From: Nitrososphaeria archaeon
GTDB taxonomy: Archaea > Thermoproteota > Nitrososphaeria > Nitrososphaerales > Nitrosopumilaceae
NCBI GenBank assembly: GCA_010028495.1
Contig: RHCX01000006.1
Span: 1 to 36,387, forward strand
Length of the DNA: 36,387 bases
Reading direction: 5' to 3'
Shown here: piece by piece, positions 27,420 through 36,387 of the stretch
Layout of the letters: every line of letters begins with the position of its first letter
How positions within the stretch are numbered: the first letter of the stretch is position 1
The notes under the pieces: model-generated
Databases searched by the model: none
Told to the model about the DNA's origin: nothing
Seen by the model: only the letters and a program-made list of their open reading frames with translations
Made by a program: the position numbers and the translations under genes

Positions 27420-28460
27420 TTGGATGTAACAAGTAAAGTAGATCTGATTATGCGTCCTCCAACAGAAGAGGCAGTAACGCAGGAAGAGCTGACAAATCTA
27501 TTTCAGACAAACTCCAAGCCAAGGCATTACATCGGATTAGAGATTTCTGGATTTTTGCATCTTGGAAGTTTGATTAGTACAGGATTCAAGATTAATGATT
27601 TTATCAAGGCAGGAGTCGACTGCAACGTTTTCTTGGCAGACTGGCACACACTAATCAACGACAAGTTAGGAGGAAACTGGGAGACAATATCCAAGGTTTC
27701 CCAATATTACGAAAAAGCATTCAAGACTGTCTGCCCAGGCGTCAATATTATCCGCGGAAGTGAGCTGTACGATTCCCACAAAGAATACTGGAAAAATTTT
27801 GTCTTATTCACAAAACACATGACTCTAGCTAGAACAATGCGCACAATGACTATCATGGGCAGATCCGAAAGCGAGGACAAAATTGACTTGTCCAAATTAT
27901 TGTATCCTCCAATGCAGGCAGTCGATATCCATACTATTGATGTTGATATTGCGCATGCGGGAATGGACCAAAGAAAAATCCACATGCTGGTCAGAGAAAT
28001 ATTCCCAAAAATGAAGTGGAAGGTTCCAGTTGCTGTTCACCATGGATTGTTACCTGGACTAACAGAGCCAGTAGCTACTGATGATGAGGCTGGAACCAAA
28101 ATGTCAAAATCCAAACCAGCGTCTGGCGTTTTCATCCATGATTCCGATGACGAGATAAAATCAAAGATAAAGAAAGCCTGGTGCGAGCAAGGCAACATAA
28201 AGACTGCATTACTATCAATAGCAAAGCATGTCTTATTCCATGAACTCTCCGAGCTCACAGTAGAAAGACCCGAAAAATTCGGCGGAAACGTAACCTATAC
28301 CAATTACTCCCAGTTAGAATCTGCCTTTGCAGAAAGCAAGCTTCATCCAATGGATCTGAAAAATCTAGTTGCAGAAAATTTGGTCAAAATTGTAGGACCG
28401 ATTCGTGATAAATTGCAAATGGACGAAGACACTAAAAACGCGATTAAAAATTCCGTCTAG
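27420..28460 (+). CDS. tyrS: Tyrosyl-tRNA synthetase
   Basis: HYIGLEISGFLHLGSLIS (HIGH-like), FLADWHTLINDKLGG, YPPMQAVDIHTIDVDIAHAGMDQRKIHML, KMSKSKP. TTG start. Confidence 0.93.
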   Translation: MDVTSKVDLIMRPPTEEAVTQEELTNLFQTNSKPRHYIGLEISGFLHLGSLISTGFKINDFIKAGVDCNVFLADWHTLINDKLGGNWETISKVSQYYEKAFKTVCPGVNIIRGSELYDSHKEYWKNFVLFTKHMTLARTMRTMTIMGRSESEDKIDLSKLLYPPMQAVDIHTIDVDIAHAGMDQRKIHMLVREIFPKMKWKVPVAVHHGLLPGLTEPVATDDEAGTKMSKSKPASGVFIHDSDDEIKSKIKKAWCEQGNIKTALLSIAKHVLFHELSELTVERPEKFGGNVTYTNYSQLESAFAESKLHPMDLKNLVAENLVKIVGPIRDKLQMDEDTKNAIKNSV

Positions 28461-29227
28461 GTCTGTAGATTATATTTTGAGGTGTATCCTCTAGGATTAA
28501 TCATCAGATCTTTGAAATTGTACGTCGATGAATTGCCTATGATAACAGTACTAATCATGCCAAGCTGGTCTGCATGGCTTTCCATGTTTTCTAGATCTGT
28601 AACCACTATCACTTGGGATTCTCTGTACGCACCTTTGATAATGGCAACAGGCGTGGTAGGCTTTCTGTATTTGAGCAATAACTTTCTAGTATCCTGTAAT
28701 TGATGAATTCTTTTCTTGCTTGATGGATTGTAAATTACTATGACATAGTCGCCTTGCGCAGCCGCCTCTACTCTTTTTGTGATAATCTCCCATGGAACAA
28801 GCAAATCACTCATTGACACAACCGCAAAGTCTGTCATTAGAGGAGAACCAATTAGTGAAGCGCATGAATTCAATGCAGAAACTCCAGGTACTACTTCGAC
28901 TTGTAATCCTGATTTTGGATCCCAGCCGGCCTCTGCCAGCGTTTCATAGATCAAACCTGCCATTCCATAAATTCCAGGATCTCCGCTGGATACAAGCGAC
29001 ACAATTTTTCCAGACTGGGCAAGCTCGATGCATTGTTTCGCTCTTTCTACTTCTTGCGTCATTGCGTATCTGTGGATTTCCTTTCCCTGAATAAGATCTT
29101 CAACTAAACCAACATAGGTGTCATAGCCTACTATGGTGTCGCTTTCTACAATGACTTGCTTTGCGCGAAATGTCATGTGGTCATGCGATCCCGGACCTAC
29201 ACCTACAATGTATAATTTTCCTACCAA
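28457..29227 (-). CDS. cobJ: Precorrin-3B C17-methyltransferase (cobalt-factor III methyltransferase)
   Basis: LYIVGVGPGSHDHMTFRAKQVI, VSSGDPGIYGMAGLIYE, VVPGVSALNSCASLIGSPLMTDFAVVSMSDLLVPW. Likely TTG start at 29227. Confidence 0.92.
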   Translation of the reverse strand: MVGKLYIVGVGPGSHDHMTFRAKQVIVESDTIVGYDTYVGLVEDLIQGKEIHRYAMTQEVERAKQCIELAQSGKIVSLVSSGDPGIYGMAGLIYETLAEAGWDPKSGLQVEVVPGVSALNSCASLIGSPLMTDFAVVSMSDLLVPWEIITKRVEAAAQGDYVIVIYNPSSKKRIHQLQDTRKLLLKYRKPTTPVAIIKGAYRESQVIVVTDLENMESHADQLGMISTVIIGNSSTYNFKDLMINPRGYTSKYNLQT

Positions 29228-29253
29228 GTGATTTTTTTCTAAAAATTGATAAT

Positions 29254-30672
29254 TTATCCCTTGTTGGGTCTCGGCTCTACAATAGGACAATTAACAATGT
29301 GATCTTCGCTTAGCGGTCTTGCCGGAGCGACATAGATGGAACCATCTGATTTTTTGGATTCAATGTCTGATAGTGTTTCCAGTGGCATGGCGGAATTTTC
29401 CTCCTTCCATTCTACTATAGATACTCGACACACTGGAATGTAATTCTGGTCTGGCGTATTGCTGATTACGTTAGGCTGGAATCCAAGCGTGCCAGAGCCC
29501 CTGAGTCCATTTTTGAACTGGTACATATCAGATATGGTGGATTTTGCTAGGCTTGCTAGCTTGCCAGACACTGGGATCTTCATGATATCTGCTGGACCTT
29601 TTGGTGTTGCGTCTGGTATGATAACATAGGTGGTCCTGCCGTCAGGCCCCCATGATCTGTGAGCAACAAATGTCACTTTTCTAGTTCCATTGTCTATTTT
29701 CAACACTTGGACATCATTGAGATTGGTGCTGTTTGTTGCAGGAATTTTTCCGCCAGGCCAGGTAATTTGAGGAGTGTTGATTGTTACATTTGTTTTTGTT
29801 ATTTTTAGTCTAGAGTCCTTTTCCGCCTTTAGAACATCATCTGATGATTGCAATACTTGGGCCTTTTGCCCCGCTTTCCATGATACTAATGCAATACTGT
29901 TCAGAGGAGAATACTGTTTTTGCAAAGGAGTGGAGCTAAACACTTCATTTTGGTATCCGTAAATACCATCTCCCTTGATTCCGTTTGTGAAAACATATGC
30001 TGTATCCAGTGCGGAAGAAGGAATCCATCTAAGCTTTGGCGCAAATTTGACAGGCCAGCCCTGCTTTAGTGATACTTTTTCCGATATAGTTTGGTTGCTG
30101 GAATCTGTCAAAATATAATCTAGAGACTGCTTTTCAAAAAATCCCGCACGCATTGGTATCGATACAGGAATGTTTTGATTAGTCAGTGTTACTTCTTTGG
30201 ATTTTATTTCATATGTCTGCGATACCAATTCGACTGGTTTTCCACGAATCCATGCATCTACTGTTGCGGTTACGACAAACTGTGATGCGCTTCTAAATGC
30301 TACTGCCGAGCCTGTAAACTCGAATGTTCCGCCGTTTTTGGGCTCGATTTGCGTCACGGCATAAACCGTTTTTCTATCAACGCTCCATATTGGCTGGCCC
30401 TTGACATCCTCGCTTGGAATTTCGTGTAATACAATAATTTCAATTGGAGAATTTGCAGTAAAGGTTAGAGTCCCTGCGTAAATGCTTTCCTTGTTTGGCG
30501 ATAACACCAAAGCAAATTGGCCGGGTTTTCCGCTTGGATCAGAAGATGAGCTAAATGTCTTTGTAAAGTGCAGCTTTGTCTGGGGTTTTGCAACTGCAAA
30601 AGGATCCTGAACCAAAAACAAAACTGCTATTATTGGTATTAGAAATAATGCAAACAGAATTCTTTTGTTCAC
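29254..30672 (-). CDS. Large secreted/membrane-anchored hypothetical protein
   Basis: N-terminal signal MNKRILFALFLIPIIAVLFLVQDPFAVA; paired 'F.NG.(K/R)G.G..G.Q..V.S.TP' motifs. Confidence 0.75.
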   Translation of the reverse strand: MNKRILFALFLIPIIAVLFLVQDPFAVAKPQTKLHFTKTFSSSSDPSGKPGQFALVLSPNKESIYAGTLTFTANSPIEIIVLHEIPSEDVKGQPIWSVDRKTVYAVTQIEPKNGGTFEFTGSAVAFRSASQFVVTATVDAWIRGKPVELVSQTYEIKSKEVTLTNQNIPVSIPMRAGFFEKQSLDYILTDSSNQTISEKVSLKQGWPVKFAPKLRWIPSSALDTAYVFTNGIKGDGIYGYQNEVFSSTPLQKQYSPLNSIALVSWKAGQKAQVLQSSDDVLKAEKDSRLKITKTNVTINTPQITWPGGKIPATNSTNLNDVQVLKIDNGTRKVTFVAHRSWGPDGRTTYVIIPDATPKGPADIMKIPVSGKLASLAKSTISDMYQFKNGLRGSGTLGFQPNVISNTPDQNYIPVCRVSIVEWKEENSAMPLETLSDIESKKSDGSIYVAPARPLSEDHIVNCPIVEPRPNKG

Positions 30673-30699
30673 TATATCAGAAAAGTTTTGGTATCGTTT

Positions 30700-32103
30700 T
30701 TAGTTTTGCTCTGCCAGCTTGAACTCGTCATGTAGAGCTTGTACGGCAGCTGCGCAATCCGAATCCTTGACTACAAATGCCAAGTTAAGCTCCGACGATC
30801 CTTGGGCAATCATCATTACGTTTGATTTTTTCTTGGCAACAGAACCAAATACACGAGATGCAACGCCTATTGTTCCCCGCATTCCAGATCCGATCAATGC
30901 TATTATAGAAACATCTGTGGTGACATCTATTTTTTTGATTATTTTTCCTAAAAGCTCCATTTCCATTGTGTTTACTGCTTTATCGAGATCATTTTTCTTG
31001 ACCACAATAGAAATGCTGGACTCTGATGGACTCTGAGAAATCATCATAATGTTTACTCCTACTTTTGCCAATGTTGTGAATATTGTAGCTGCAGTTCCTG
31101 GAGCTCCAACCATGCTTCCGCCCCGCATATCGATTAGTCCGTTATGTCTAATCACGGAAACGCACTTGACTGTCTTGTTTGTCTTTTCATCTGGGTTTGC
31201 AGTGACTAACGTGCCGGGATTATTCACATTAAAGGTGCTGCGTATACGCATTGGGATTTTCTTTGATAGCAACGGCTCAAAGGATCTAGGGTGAATCTGC
31301 TTTGCGCCAAAGAGCGCCATCTCCATTGCCTCTACGTATGATACCTCTGGGATTACTCTGGCGTTTTTGACCATTTTCGGGTCTGCACTCATCAAACCAT
31401 CAACATCACTCATGAGCCAGACCTCGTCTGCCTTTACACATGCAGCTATGATGGTTGCAGTGTAATCGGATCCGCCTCGGCCAAATGTCGTTATGTGGCC
31501 ATGCTGGTCAGCTCCTGCAAATCCTCCTATCACAGGAATGAATTTCTTTTCTAATAATGGTTCAAGATTTGTAGATACTCGCAGTCGTGTAGTATCCATT
31601 AATGGCTTTGATTGGCCGAAATTGGAATCTGTAACTATTCCTACTTCTTTGCCTGTTAGTGCGACGGATTTTGTCTTTAGATCTAGTATGGCATGAGACA
31701 CAATTTCCACCGATAGTCTTTCTCCAAATGATATTAGGTAATCTAGTGATTGTGGCGTTACCTCTCCTAGTAAAATCATCCCATGGATTAATCCATTGAG
31801 CTCTTCCAATATGGAATCCAGTTTTTCAAATAATGATTTTCGAATTACAGCATTTGATATAGTATCCTTTGCTACTTGCTTGTGCTGTTTTGTTAAATTT
31901 GATAATACGGAATCTGCTTTCTTGCGGTTTTCTTTTTTTATGGATTCAGAAATTTCTAGCAGCTCATCAGTGGTGTCATTGATAGCAGAACAAACCATTA
32001 CAACTTGGTTTTTCTTTGCTAGCGTCTGGGCAAACTTTGCCACGCCCTTGATGTGTTTTGGTGATGCAAGCGATGTACCACCAAACTTTACTACTAATCT
32101 CAT
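30700..32103 (-). CDS. lysC: Aspartate kinase (two ACT domains)
   Basis: MRLVVKFGGTSLASPKHI, FGRGGSDYTATIIAACVKADEVWLMSDVDGLMSADPK, ACT repeats with SQSPSESSIS and AQGSSELNLAFVV. Confidence 0.95.
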   Translation of the reverse strand: MRLVVKFGGTSLASPKHIKGVAKFAQTLAKKNQVVMVCSAINDTTDELLEISESIKKENRKKADSVLSNLTKQHKQVAKDTISNAVIRKSLFEKLDSILEELNGLIHGMILLGEVTPQSLDYLISFGERLSVEIVSHAILDLKTKSVALTGKEVGIVTDSNFGQSKPLMDTTRLRVSTNLEPLLEKKFIPVIGGFAGADQHGHITTFGRGGSDYTATIIAACVKADEVWLMSDVDGLMSADPKMVKNARVIPEVSYVEAMEMALFGAKQIHPRSFEPLLSKKIPMRIRSTFNVNNPGTLVTANPDEKTNKTVKCVSVIRHNGLIDMRGGSMVGAPGTAATIFTTLAKVGVNIMMISQSPSESSISIVVKKNDLDKAVNTMEMELLGKIIKKIDVTTDVSIIALIGSGMRGTIGVASRVFGSVAKKKSNVMMIAQGSSELNLAFVVKDSDCAAAVQALHDEFKLAEQN

Positions 32104-32135
32104 TGGATTCCTCTCTCAAAATGACTTTTTATGCT

Positions 32136-32879
32136 TTAACTTTCTACGCGAGGTGCCAAGTAAAAGTGAATTCTGCCCATGTTTGCCACCTTGAATTCTA
32201 TGCGTAATGGTTTTGCAGACGAATACTCGCAGATTATTGTGCCTGTTGCCGCACCCACTGCCCTTACTATTGGGTTTAGGTATTCGAGGCTGTACGTGCC
32301 TGTGGATTCCACCTTAGATGAAATCTCTGTCAATTCATCTGGTTGTTTCTGCAGTGATATGAGGACCTCGCCGGAATCGCCCTTACCGGAAAACTCTGAC
32401 TTGGATTCGTCTGTCTTTATTGTGAGATAATCAGATACTACCTGGACATCGCCCAAAATTTTGTCAAATAGAGTATTTGCCAGGCCAATTTTTGCATCAT
32501 AGGGGATTTTTGGCAGCGGTGTATCTGTAGCTGATGATTCAATTAGTCGCATTTTGTACTGCTTGTTTTTGCCAATAACTATAAGCAACATGCTATCTGC
32601 TATGCTGATTTGGATTGATTCTGTCTTGTCTGATCTTTTGATTAGCTTGGAAAATTCGTCAATTCTTACACCGAACTTTATTGGGCCGTCGCATTCATAT
32701 TTTTCAAATGCCGAGTTTGGCCAAGAAATATCAATTAGTGCTACATGGGATGGGTCCATTCCGCGAAAGCTAATTCCTTCTACCGTTGCCTCAAATGTGG
32801 CCTCTTCAACCAGAGTAGAAATTGCGGACAAAATTGCCTTCCATTCATCTGATCCGCTTGTCTTTGCAGAAAACACCAT
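32136..32879 (-). CDS. pcn: DNA polymerase sliding clamp (PCNA)
   Basis: GISFRGMDPSHVALIDISWPN, FGVRIDEFSKLIKR, MRLIESSATDTPLPKIPYDAKI, C-terminal LRIEFKVANMGRIHFYLAPRVES. Confidence 0.96.
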   Translation of the reverse strand: MVFSAKTSGSDEWKAILSAISTLVEEATFEATVEGISFRGMDPSHVALIDISWPNSAFEKYECDGPIKFGVRIDEFSKLIKRSDKTESIQISIADSMLLIVIGKNKQYKMRLIESSATDTPLPKIPYDAKIGLANTLFDKILGDVQVVSDYLTIKTDESKSEFSGKGDSGEVLISLQKQPDELTEISSKVESTGTYSLEYLNPIVRAVGAATGTIICEYSSAKPLRIEFKVANMGRIHFYLAPRVES

Positions 32880-32919
32880 TTAGCTAATTGACCGTTCGCT
32901 TCCAGTTAAACGTTATTTT

Positions 32920-33216
32920 TTATGAATAGTCACGCCAAGTGTGCGCGCATTTTGAACATCGATAAAATTGTGTTGTCGGCTCGTCTGCAGATCTTGTCTG
33001 TAGCATCCACCAAACAGCTTCGTCGTTTCCGCACTTTTCGCATTCCTTTTTGATTGTTGACAGTGTTTCCTTTCCGTCATTTTCATCAAAAACAGTAAAT
33101 GACTTGTCCATTTCGGATGTAGTTTTTTTGGTTTCTGCTTTGGCAGTTTCAGAATATCCGCATTTTGTGCATGTACCTTTCTTTAACCGCAGATTGCACT
33201 TGGGGCAAAATTGCAT
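32920..33216 (-). CDS. tfs: Archaeal transcription factor S (TFS/TFIIS-like)
   Basis: MQFCPKCNLRLKKGTCTKCGY; CEKCGNDEAVWWMLQTRSADEPTTQFYRCSKCAHTWRDYS. Confidence 0.95.
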   Translation of the reverse strand: MQFCPKCNLRLKKGTCTKCGYSETAKAETKKTTSEMDKSFTVFDENDGKETLSTIKKECEKCGNDEAVWWMLQTRSADEPTTQFYRCSKCAHTWRDYS

Positions 33217-33498
33217 CTAAACACCTTTGATTTTAGAGTGGACTAGTTGCTTTAGTTCCTGGGCTGATTCGATTGCAACCTTTGTTGCCTTTTCGACTTC
33301 CTTTAGAGGACTGCCCTTGGAAGAATTGATACGCATTCTGTATTCAGCAGTCAGTGGGTGTCTAAGAATAACACCTGCAAAGTCAACTTGGTTGTCCTTG
33401 AGCAGTTCGTGCTGGACTATATACAAAGTACCGATATCGGTGCCTTTCAGAGCCAGTTCGGTCTCTTTTGGAGATGACTTGACTACTTGTACGTTCAT
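33217..33498 (-). CDS. rpoL: DNA-directed RNA polymerase subunit L
   Basis: MNVQVVKSSPKETELALKGTDIGTLYIVQHELLKDNQVDFAGVILRHPLTAEYRMRI. Start set at ATG 33498, not 33582. Confidence 0.9.
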   Translation of the reverse strand: MNVQVVKSSPKETELALKGTDIGTLYIVQHELLKDNQVDFAGVILRHPLTAEYRMRINSSKGSPLKEVEKATKVAIESAQELKQLVHSKIKGV

Positions 33499-33541
33499 TC
33501 TATCGGAAAACCACTTATTGTGGATATAAATCATCGTCAGC

Positions 33542-34072
33542 ATGGGAAGCACAATAACCGAAATAATCCTGACAGCGGACAAGCCGGCATATGAGAAATC
33601 CGACGATATAGTATTAGTTGCGTCGTTTAAAATTCAGGGCGATCTGCGGGATTCATTCAATGAGAAAAACTGGACAGATGCTTACAACAAATATGATAAT
33701 TTATTCAAGCTAAAATATGGAATCAAAGTATCAGCTGGCGGATTTAGAAAAAAGGAACTCAAAGACATTGACACTTATCGCAAGGCATCATTTTTCTGGA
33801 CTCGCAATCCAAAATTAGTAAACCCAATGAAGGAAAAACGTGTCTGGGTCCAAGTTGCAAAGAACTTTGAGCCATTTATCAAACTGACAGAAGAAGAGAC
33901 TAAAGCGGAATTACTAGATTTCAACGAAAGAATTACAATCAAAGCATCTGAGCTGGGATCTGGCAAACACAAGATCAGCGCAGAAGCTTGGACCTCTTGG
34001 CAAAAACATCTATGGACTGATTCTGGCGACGCAAAGGGCTCTTCCAAAGAAATCGAGATTACTATAAATTAA
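33542..34072 (+). CDS. Hypothetical protein with beta-sandwich-like pattern
   Basis: GSTITEIILTADKPAYEKSDDIVLVASFKIQGDL...; good coding ORF, family not recognised. Confidence 0.65.
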   Translation: MGSTITEIILTADKPAYEKSDDIVLVASFKIQGDLRDSFNEKNWTDAYNKYDNLFKLKYGIKVSAGGFRKKELKDIDTYRKASFFWTRNPKLVNPMKEKRVWVQVAKNFEPFIKLTEEETKAELLDFNERITIKASELGSGKHKISAEAWTSWQKHLWTDSGDAKGSSKEIEITIN

Positions 34073-34105
34073 AAAATTATAAGCAAGAATTTTTTGCATT
34101 ATACC

Positions 34106-34258
34106 ATGGCAAAATACGATGGACTGATGGGTCAGCCGGTTTTGGAAGTAGAGGAACCAGATGCAGAAGGTGGAGTCACTCTAATTTTCAAGGACAACAG
34201 ATTCCTATTCATCAAAATTGTTGACGGCAAACTAGACACAATATCTATACCAGAATAA
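34106..34258 (+). CDS. 50-aa hypothetical microprotein
   Basis: MAKYDGLMGQPVLEVEEPDAEGGVTLIFKDNRFLFIKIVDGKLDTISIPE*; clean ORF between convergent genes, below the ORF-track cutoff. Confidence 0.55.
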   Translation: MAKYDGLMGQPVLEVEEPDAEGGVTLIFKDNRFLFIKIVDGKLDTISIPE

Positions 34259-34639
34259 TCACTTTCTGGCATTTTGAATTATTACGGTATCTGTGTATTG
34301 TCTGAACTTTGCAATTTTGTTGTTTTGTATGGTGTAAATGTGCACAAACGGAGCATCGAATTTCTTGCTGGATTTTGATGTAATCTTATAAGTGCCAAAA
34401 ACAATCACTCGACTTTCTTTTTCCATATATTCGTCGATTTCTACATGAAATTCCGAATAATTTGCAAATAGCTTTGGAAAATAGCCATCAAAGACATCCG
34501 TTTTGCCTACATGGGTTCCTCCATTTGGCATGTTCTCCATAACTCGCCACTCTATGTTGTCATCGCATAATTCCAAAAACGCCTTGTCGCATTTTCCAAA
34601 TAATTCATAAAATTTTTTGACTAGCTCTGCATTACTCAT
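34259..34639 (-). CDS. SnoaL/NTF2-like (ketosteroid-isomerase-like) protein
   Basis: VKKFYELFGKCDKAFLELCDDNIEWRVMENMPNGGTHVGKTDVFDGYF...IYTIQNNKIAKFRQYTDT. Confidence 0.88.
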   Translation of the reverse strand: MSNAELVKKFYELFGKCDKAFLELCDDNIEWRVMENMPNGGTHVGKTDVFDGYFPKLFANYSEFHVEIDEYMEKESRVIVFGTYKITSKSSKKFDAPFVHIYTIQNNKIAKFRQYTDTVIIQNARK

Positions 34640-34643
34640 GCAA

Positions 34644-35141
34644 TCACTTTGATTTTAGAAATTTCTCGTATGTAGACACTGCAATTTCTTGCGATGTTGA
34701 CTGGATGGAGCCAGGCCTTTCCTTTCTGACTAGCTCAATTGCCTCTTTTGCTGTCATTTTTTTGTATTTTATGAGATAGCTAGCTAAAATTGTACCCGTC
34801 CTGCCAATTCCGGCTGCGCAGTGAACCATTACTGGCTCTTTGTTCTTGATTCGCTCTGCGATATAATCAACAGTAGAGTCTATCTTGTCAATGTCTGGAG
34901 CTGTGAGATCTTCGGTTGGAACATGAAGATACTCCATTCCATCAATCCAAGCTTGCGGCAAACCGTATTCCGTCATGGTTACAATGGATTTGATGCCCTG
35001 TTTTTGTATCCAGCCTATCTCTTCTATTGTGGTTGGCATTCCTGAACCTGCCAGTGTACCATCCAAAAGCCATGAAAAGTTTGTAGGACGTTTTGTTATT
35101 TTGCCGTGAATTTTGCGCCAAAGATTTCCCGGTTTGCTCAT
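34644..35141 (-). CDS. Dual-specificity protein phosphatase family
   Basis: VMVHCAAGIGRTGTILASYLI (HCxxGxxR(T) signature). Confidence 0.93.
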   Translation of the reverse strand: MSKPGNLWRKIHGKITKRPTNFSWLLDGTLAGSGMPTTIEEIGWIQKQGIKSIVTMTEYGLPQAWIDGMEYLHVPTEDLTAPDIDKIDSTVDYIAERIKNKEPVMVHCAAGIGRTGTILASYLIKYKKMTAKEAIELVRKERPGSIQSTSQEIAVSTYEKFLKSK

Positions 35142-35216
35142 TTGTTGGTTTTGACATTTATCGATATTTAGACACTAAGATTTGTTTATATTACAAAATC
35201 GCATAACTATACGGTT

Positions 35217-36275
35217 TTGAACAAAGAAGCAATCCTGTACGAGAAATTACCTGACGATAAAGTCAGATGTACTGCATGTGCTAGATACTGCGAGATAAAG
35301 CCTGGACAAGTAGGATTGTGTGGAATTCGAGGAAATGAAGGAGGCAAGCTAGACTTGTATGTGTATGGTAAGGTTATCACAGGAAATGTCGATCCGATTG
35401 AGAAAAAACCAATAATCCATTACATGCCTGGGAGTAGAATCTTTTCCATAGCAACTACTGGATGCAACTGGCTTTGCAGGTTTTGCCAGAACAACGACAT
35501 TTCTCAGAGACGCAAAGTGGAAGGAATTGATCTTTCGCCAAAGCAGGTTGCACAGCTTGCTATAGACAAAAATGCTCAAGCAATTGCATATACGTACAAC
35601 GAGCCGTCGATTTTCATAGAGTTTGCACGCGACTGCGGAATAGAGGCGCATAAAAGAGGACTGTTCAATGTTTTTGTCTCAAACGGATACGACACGCCGC
35701 AGTCTGTCAAAATGATGGGAGAATTTTTGGACTGCATCACGGTTGATTTCAAGGGATCTGCAGATCCGGAATTTACAAGAAAAATTGTAGGCATTCCAGA
35801 CCCAAAGCCAATCTTTGATACTTTGATTGAAATTCGCGACAAGACCAAAATTCACGTAGAAATTACTGATCTGATTGTTCCGCAAATCGGCGAGAGTTTA
35901 GATCATGCAAAAAAGCTTGCAAAATTCCTCTATGACAATTTCGGCCCAGAAATGCCAATTCATTTTCTGAGGTTTCATCCCGATTACAAAATGATGGAGT
36001 TTCCCGTCACACCAGTGCAAACTCTGGAAAAACACTATGAAATTGCAAAAAAGGAAGGATTACAGTATGTATATCTGGGAAATGTTCCCGGTCACAAATA
36101 CGAGCACACGTATTGTCCTGGATGCAATACAATAGCAGTGGGCAGATACGGATTTGATATTACATCATGGAATCTGGACAAGGACAACAAATGCAATACT
36201 TGTGGCCACAAAATTCCAATAATTGGACAGCTTGACAAAAATTACAAAAAAAGCCGTTTCCAGTTTGTAATTTAG
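35217..36275 (+). CDS. amrS: AmmeMemoRadiSam system radical SAM enzyme
   Basis: RCTACARYCEIKPGQVGLCGIRGNEGGKL; TTGCNWLCRFCQNNDISQRR (CxxxCxxC); IAYTYNEPSIFIEFARD. TTG start. Confidence 0.95.
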   Translation: MNKEAILYEKLPDDKVRCTACARYCEIKPGQVGLCGIRGNEGGKLDLYVYGKVITGNVDPIEKKPIIHYMPGSRIFSIATTGCNWLCRFCQNNDISQRRKVEGIDLSPKQVAQLAIDKNAQAIAYTYNEPSIFIEFARDCGIEAHKRGLFNVFVSNGYDTPQSVKMMGEFLDCITVDFKGSADPEFTRKIVGIPDPKPIFDTLIEIRDKTKIHVEITDLIVPQIGESLDHAKKLAKFLYDNFGPEMPIHFLRFHPDYKMMEFPVTPVQTLEKHYEIAKKEGLQYVYLGNVPGHKYEHTYCPGCNTIAVGRYGFDITSWNLDKDNKCNTCGHKIPIIGQLDKNYKKSRFQFVI

Positions 36276-36387
36276 AACGCAATTGCGCGCACGGGTGAGC
36301 CTGTAGCATTTTGAAGCTTCAGTGGTAATGCAACTAGGTTAAAGTTCGTCTTTACCTTGGATAAATTGCACAGATTCTCCAAAATCA
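36272..36387 (-). CDS. Cyclase/kynurenine formamidase-like protein, C-terminal end only
   Basis: Minus-strand reading ...ILENLCNLSKVKTNFNLVALPLKLQNATGSPVRAIAF*; GSPVRAIAF resembles the cyclase-family C-terminus. Truncated by window edge. Confidence 0.65.
   Translation of the reverse strand, partial: ILENLCNLSKVKTNFNLVALPLKLQNATGSPVRAIAF

Noticed and set aside
33499-33582. N-terminal extension of the RpoL ORF (MSAVRIISVIVLPMLTMIYIHNKWFSDR)
   Set aside because: RpoL homologs start near MNVQVV; the extension overlaps the divergent gene at 33542 and is hydrophobic out-of-family sequence.
1-36387. CRISPR arrays, IS elements/transposases, rRNA genes
   Set aside because: No regularly spaced direct repeats, transposase/integrase motifs or rRNA segments were recognised on either strand.

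Overview
The window is an AT-rich archaeal chromosome segment. Gene content points to Nitrososphaerota/Thaumarchaeota (ammonia-oxidizing archaea): PCNA, TFS, RpoL, a COG2112-type kinase, archaeal CCA-adding enzyme, BluB/CobJ, a stand-alone MtrA-like protein, and the 'IPxWIKxxxxLW' secreted repeat. Genus was not determined. From about 3.4 kb to the end it is a dense, mostly conventional core region. Its genes cover RNA maturation, NAD/PRPP metabolism, cobalamin synthesis, aspartate kinase, tyrosyl-tRNA synthetase, replication and transcription factors, and many short secreted or Cys-rich proteins. Two tRNA genes flank bluB: tRNA-Val(GAC) with C at position 33, and tRNA-Arg(CCT) with a ~20-nt insertion in the D-loop, probably a noncanonical intron. 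The most unusual part is the left end (1..3101). Five tightly overlapping, same-strand genes encode a HIT-family hydrolase C-terminus, an unknown 301-aa protein, a tandem MazG-like protein with two Cys clusters, and two separate proteins. Those two resemble the C-terminal and N-terminal halves of the DNA-phosphorothioation (Dnd)-associated putative methyltransferase, encoded in reversed order. No DndA-E genes are visible, so this may be an undescribed nucleotide-modification or defence cassette. A ~280-bp noncoding stretch with perfect hairpins follows it. All calls come from reading the sequence and the supplied ORF track; no database searches were run.
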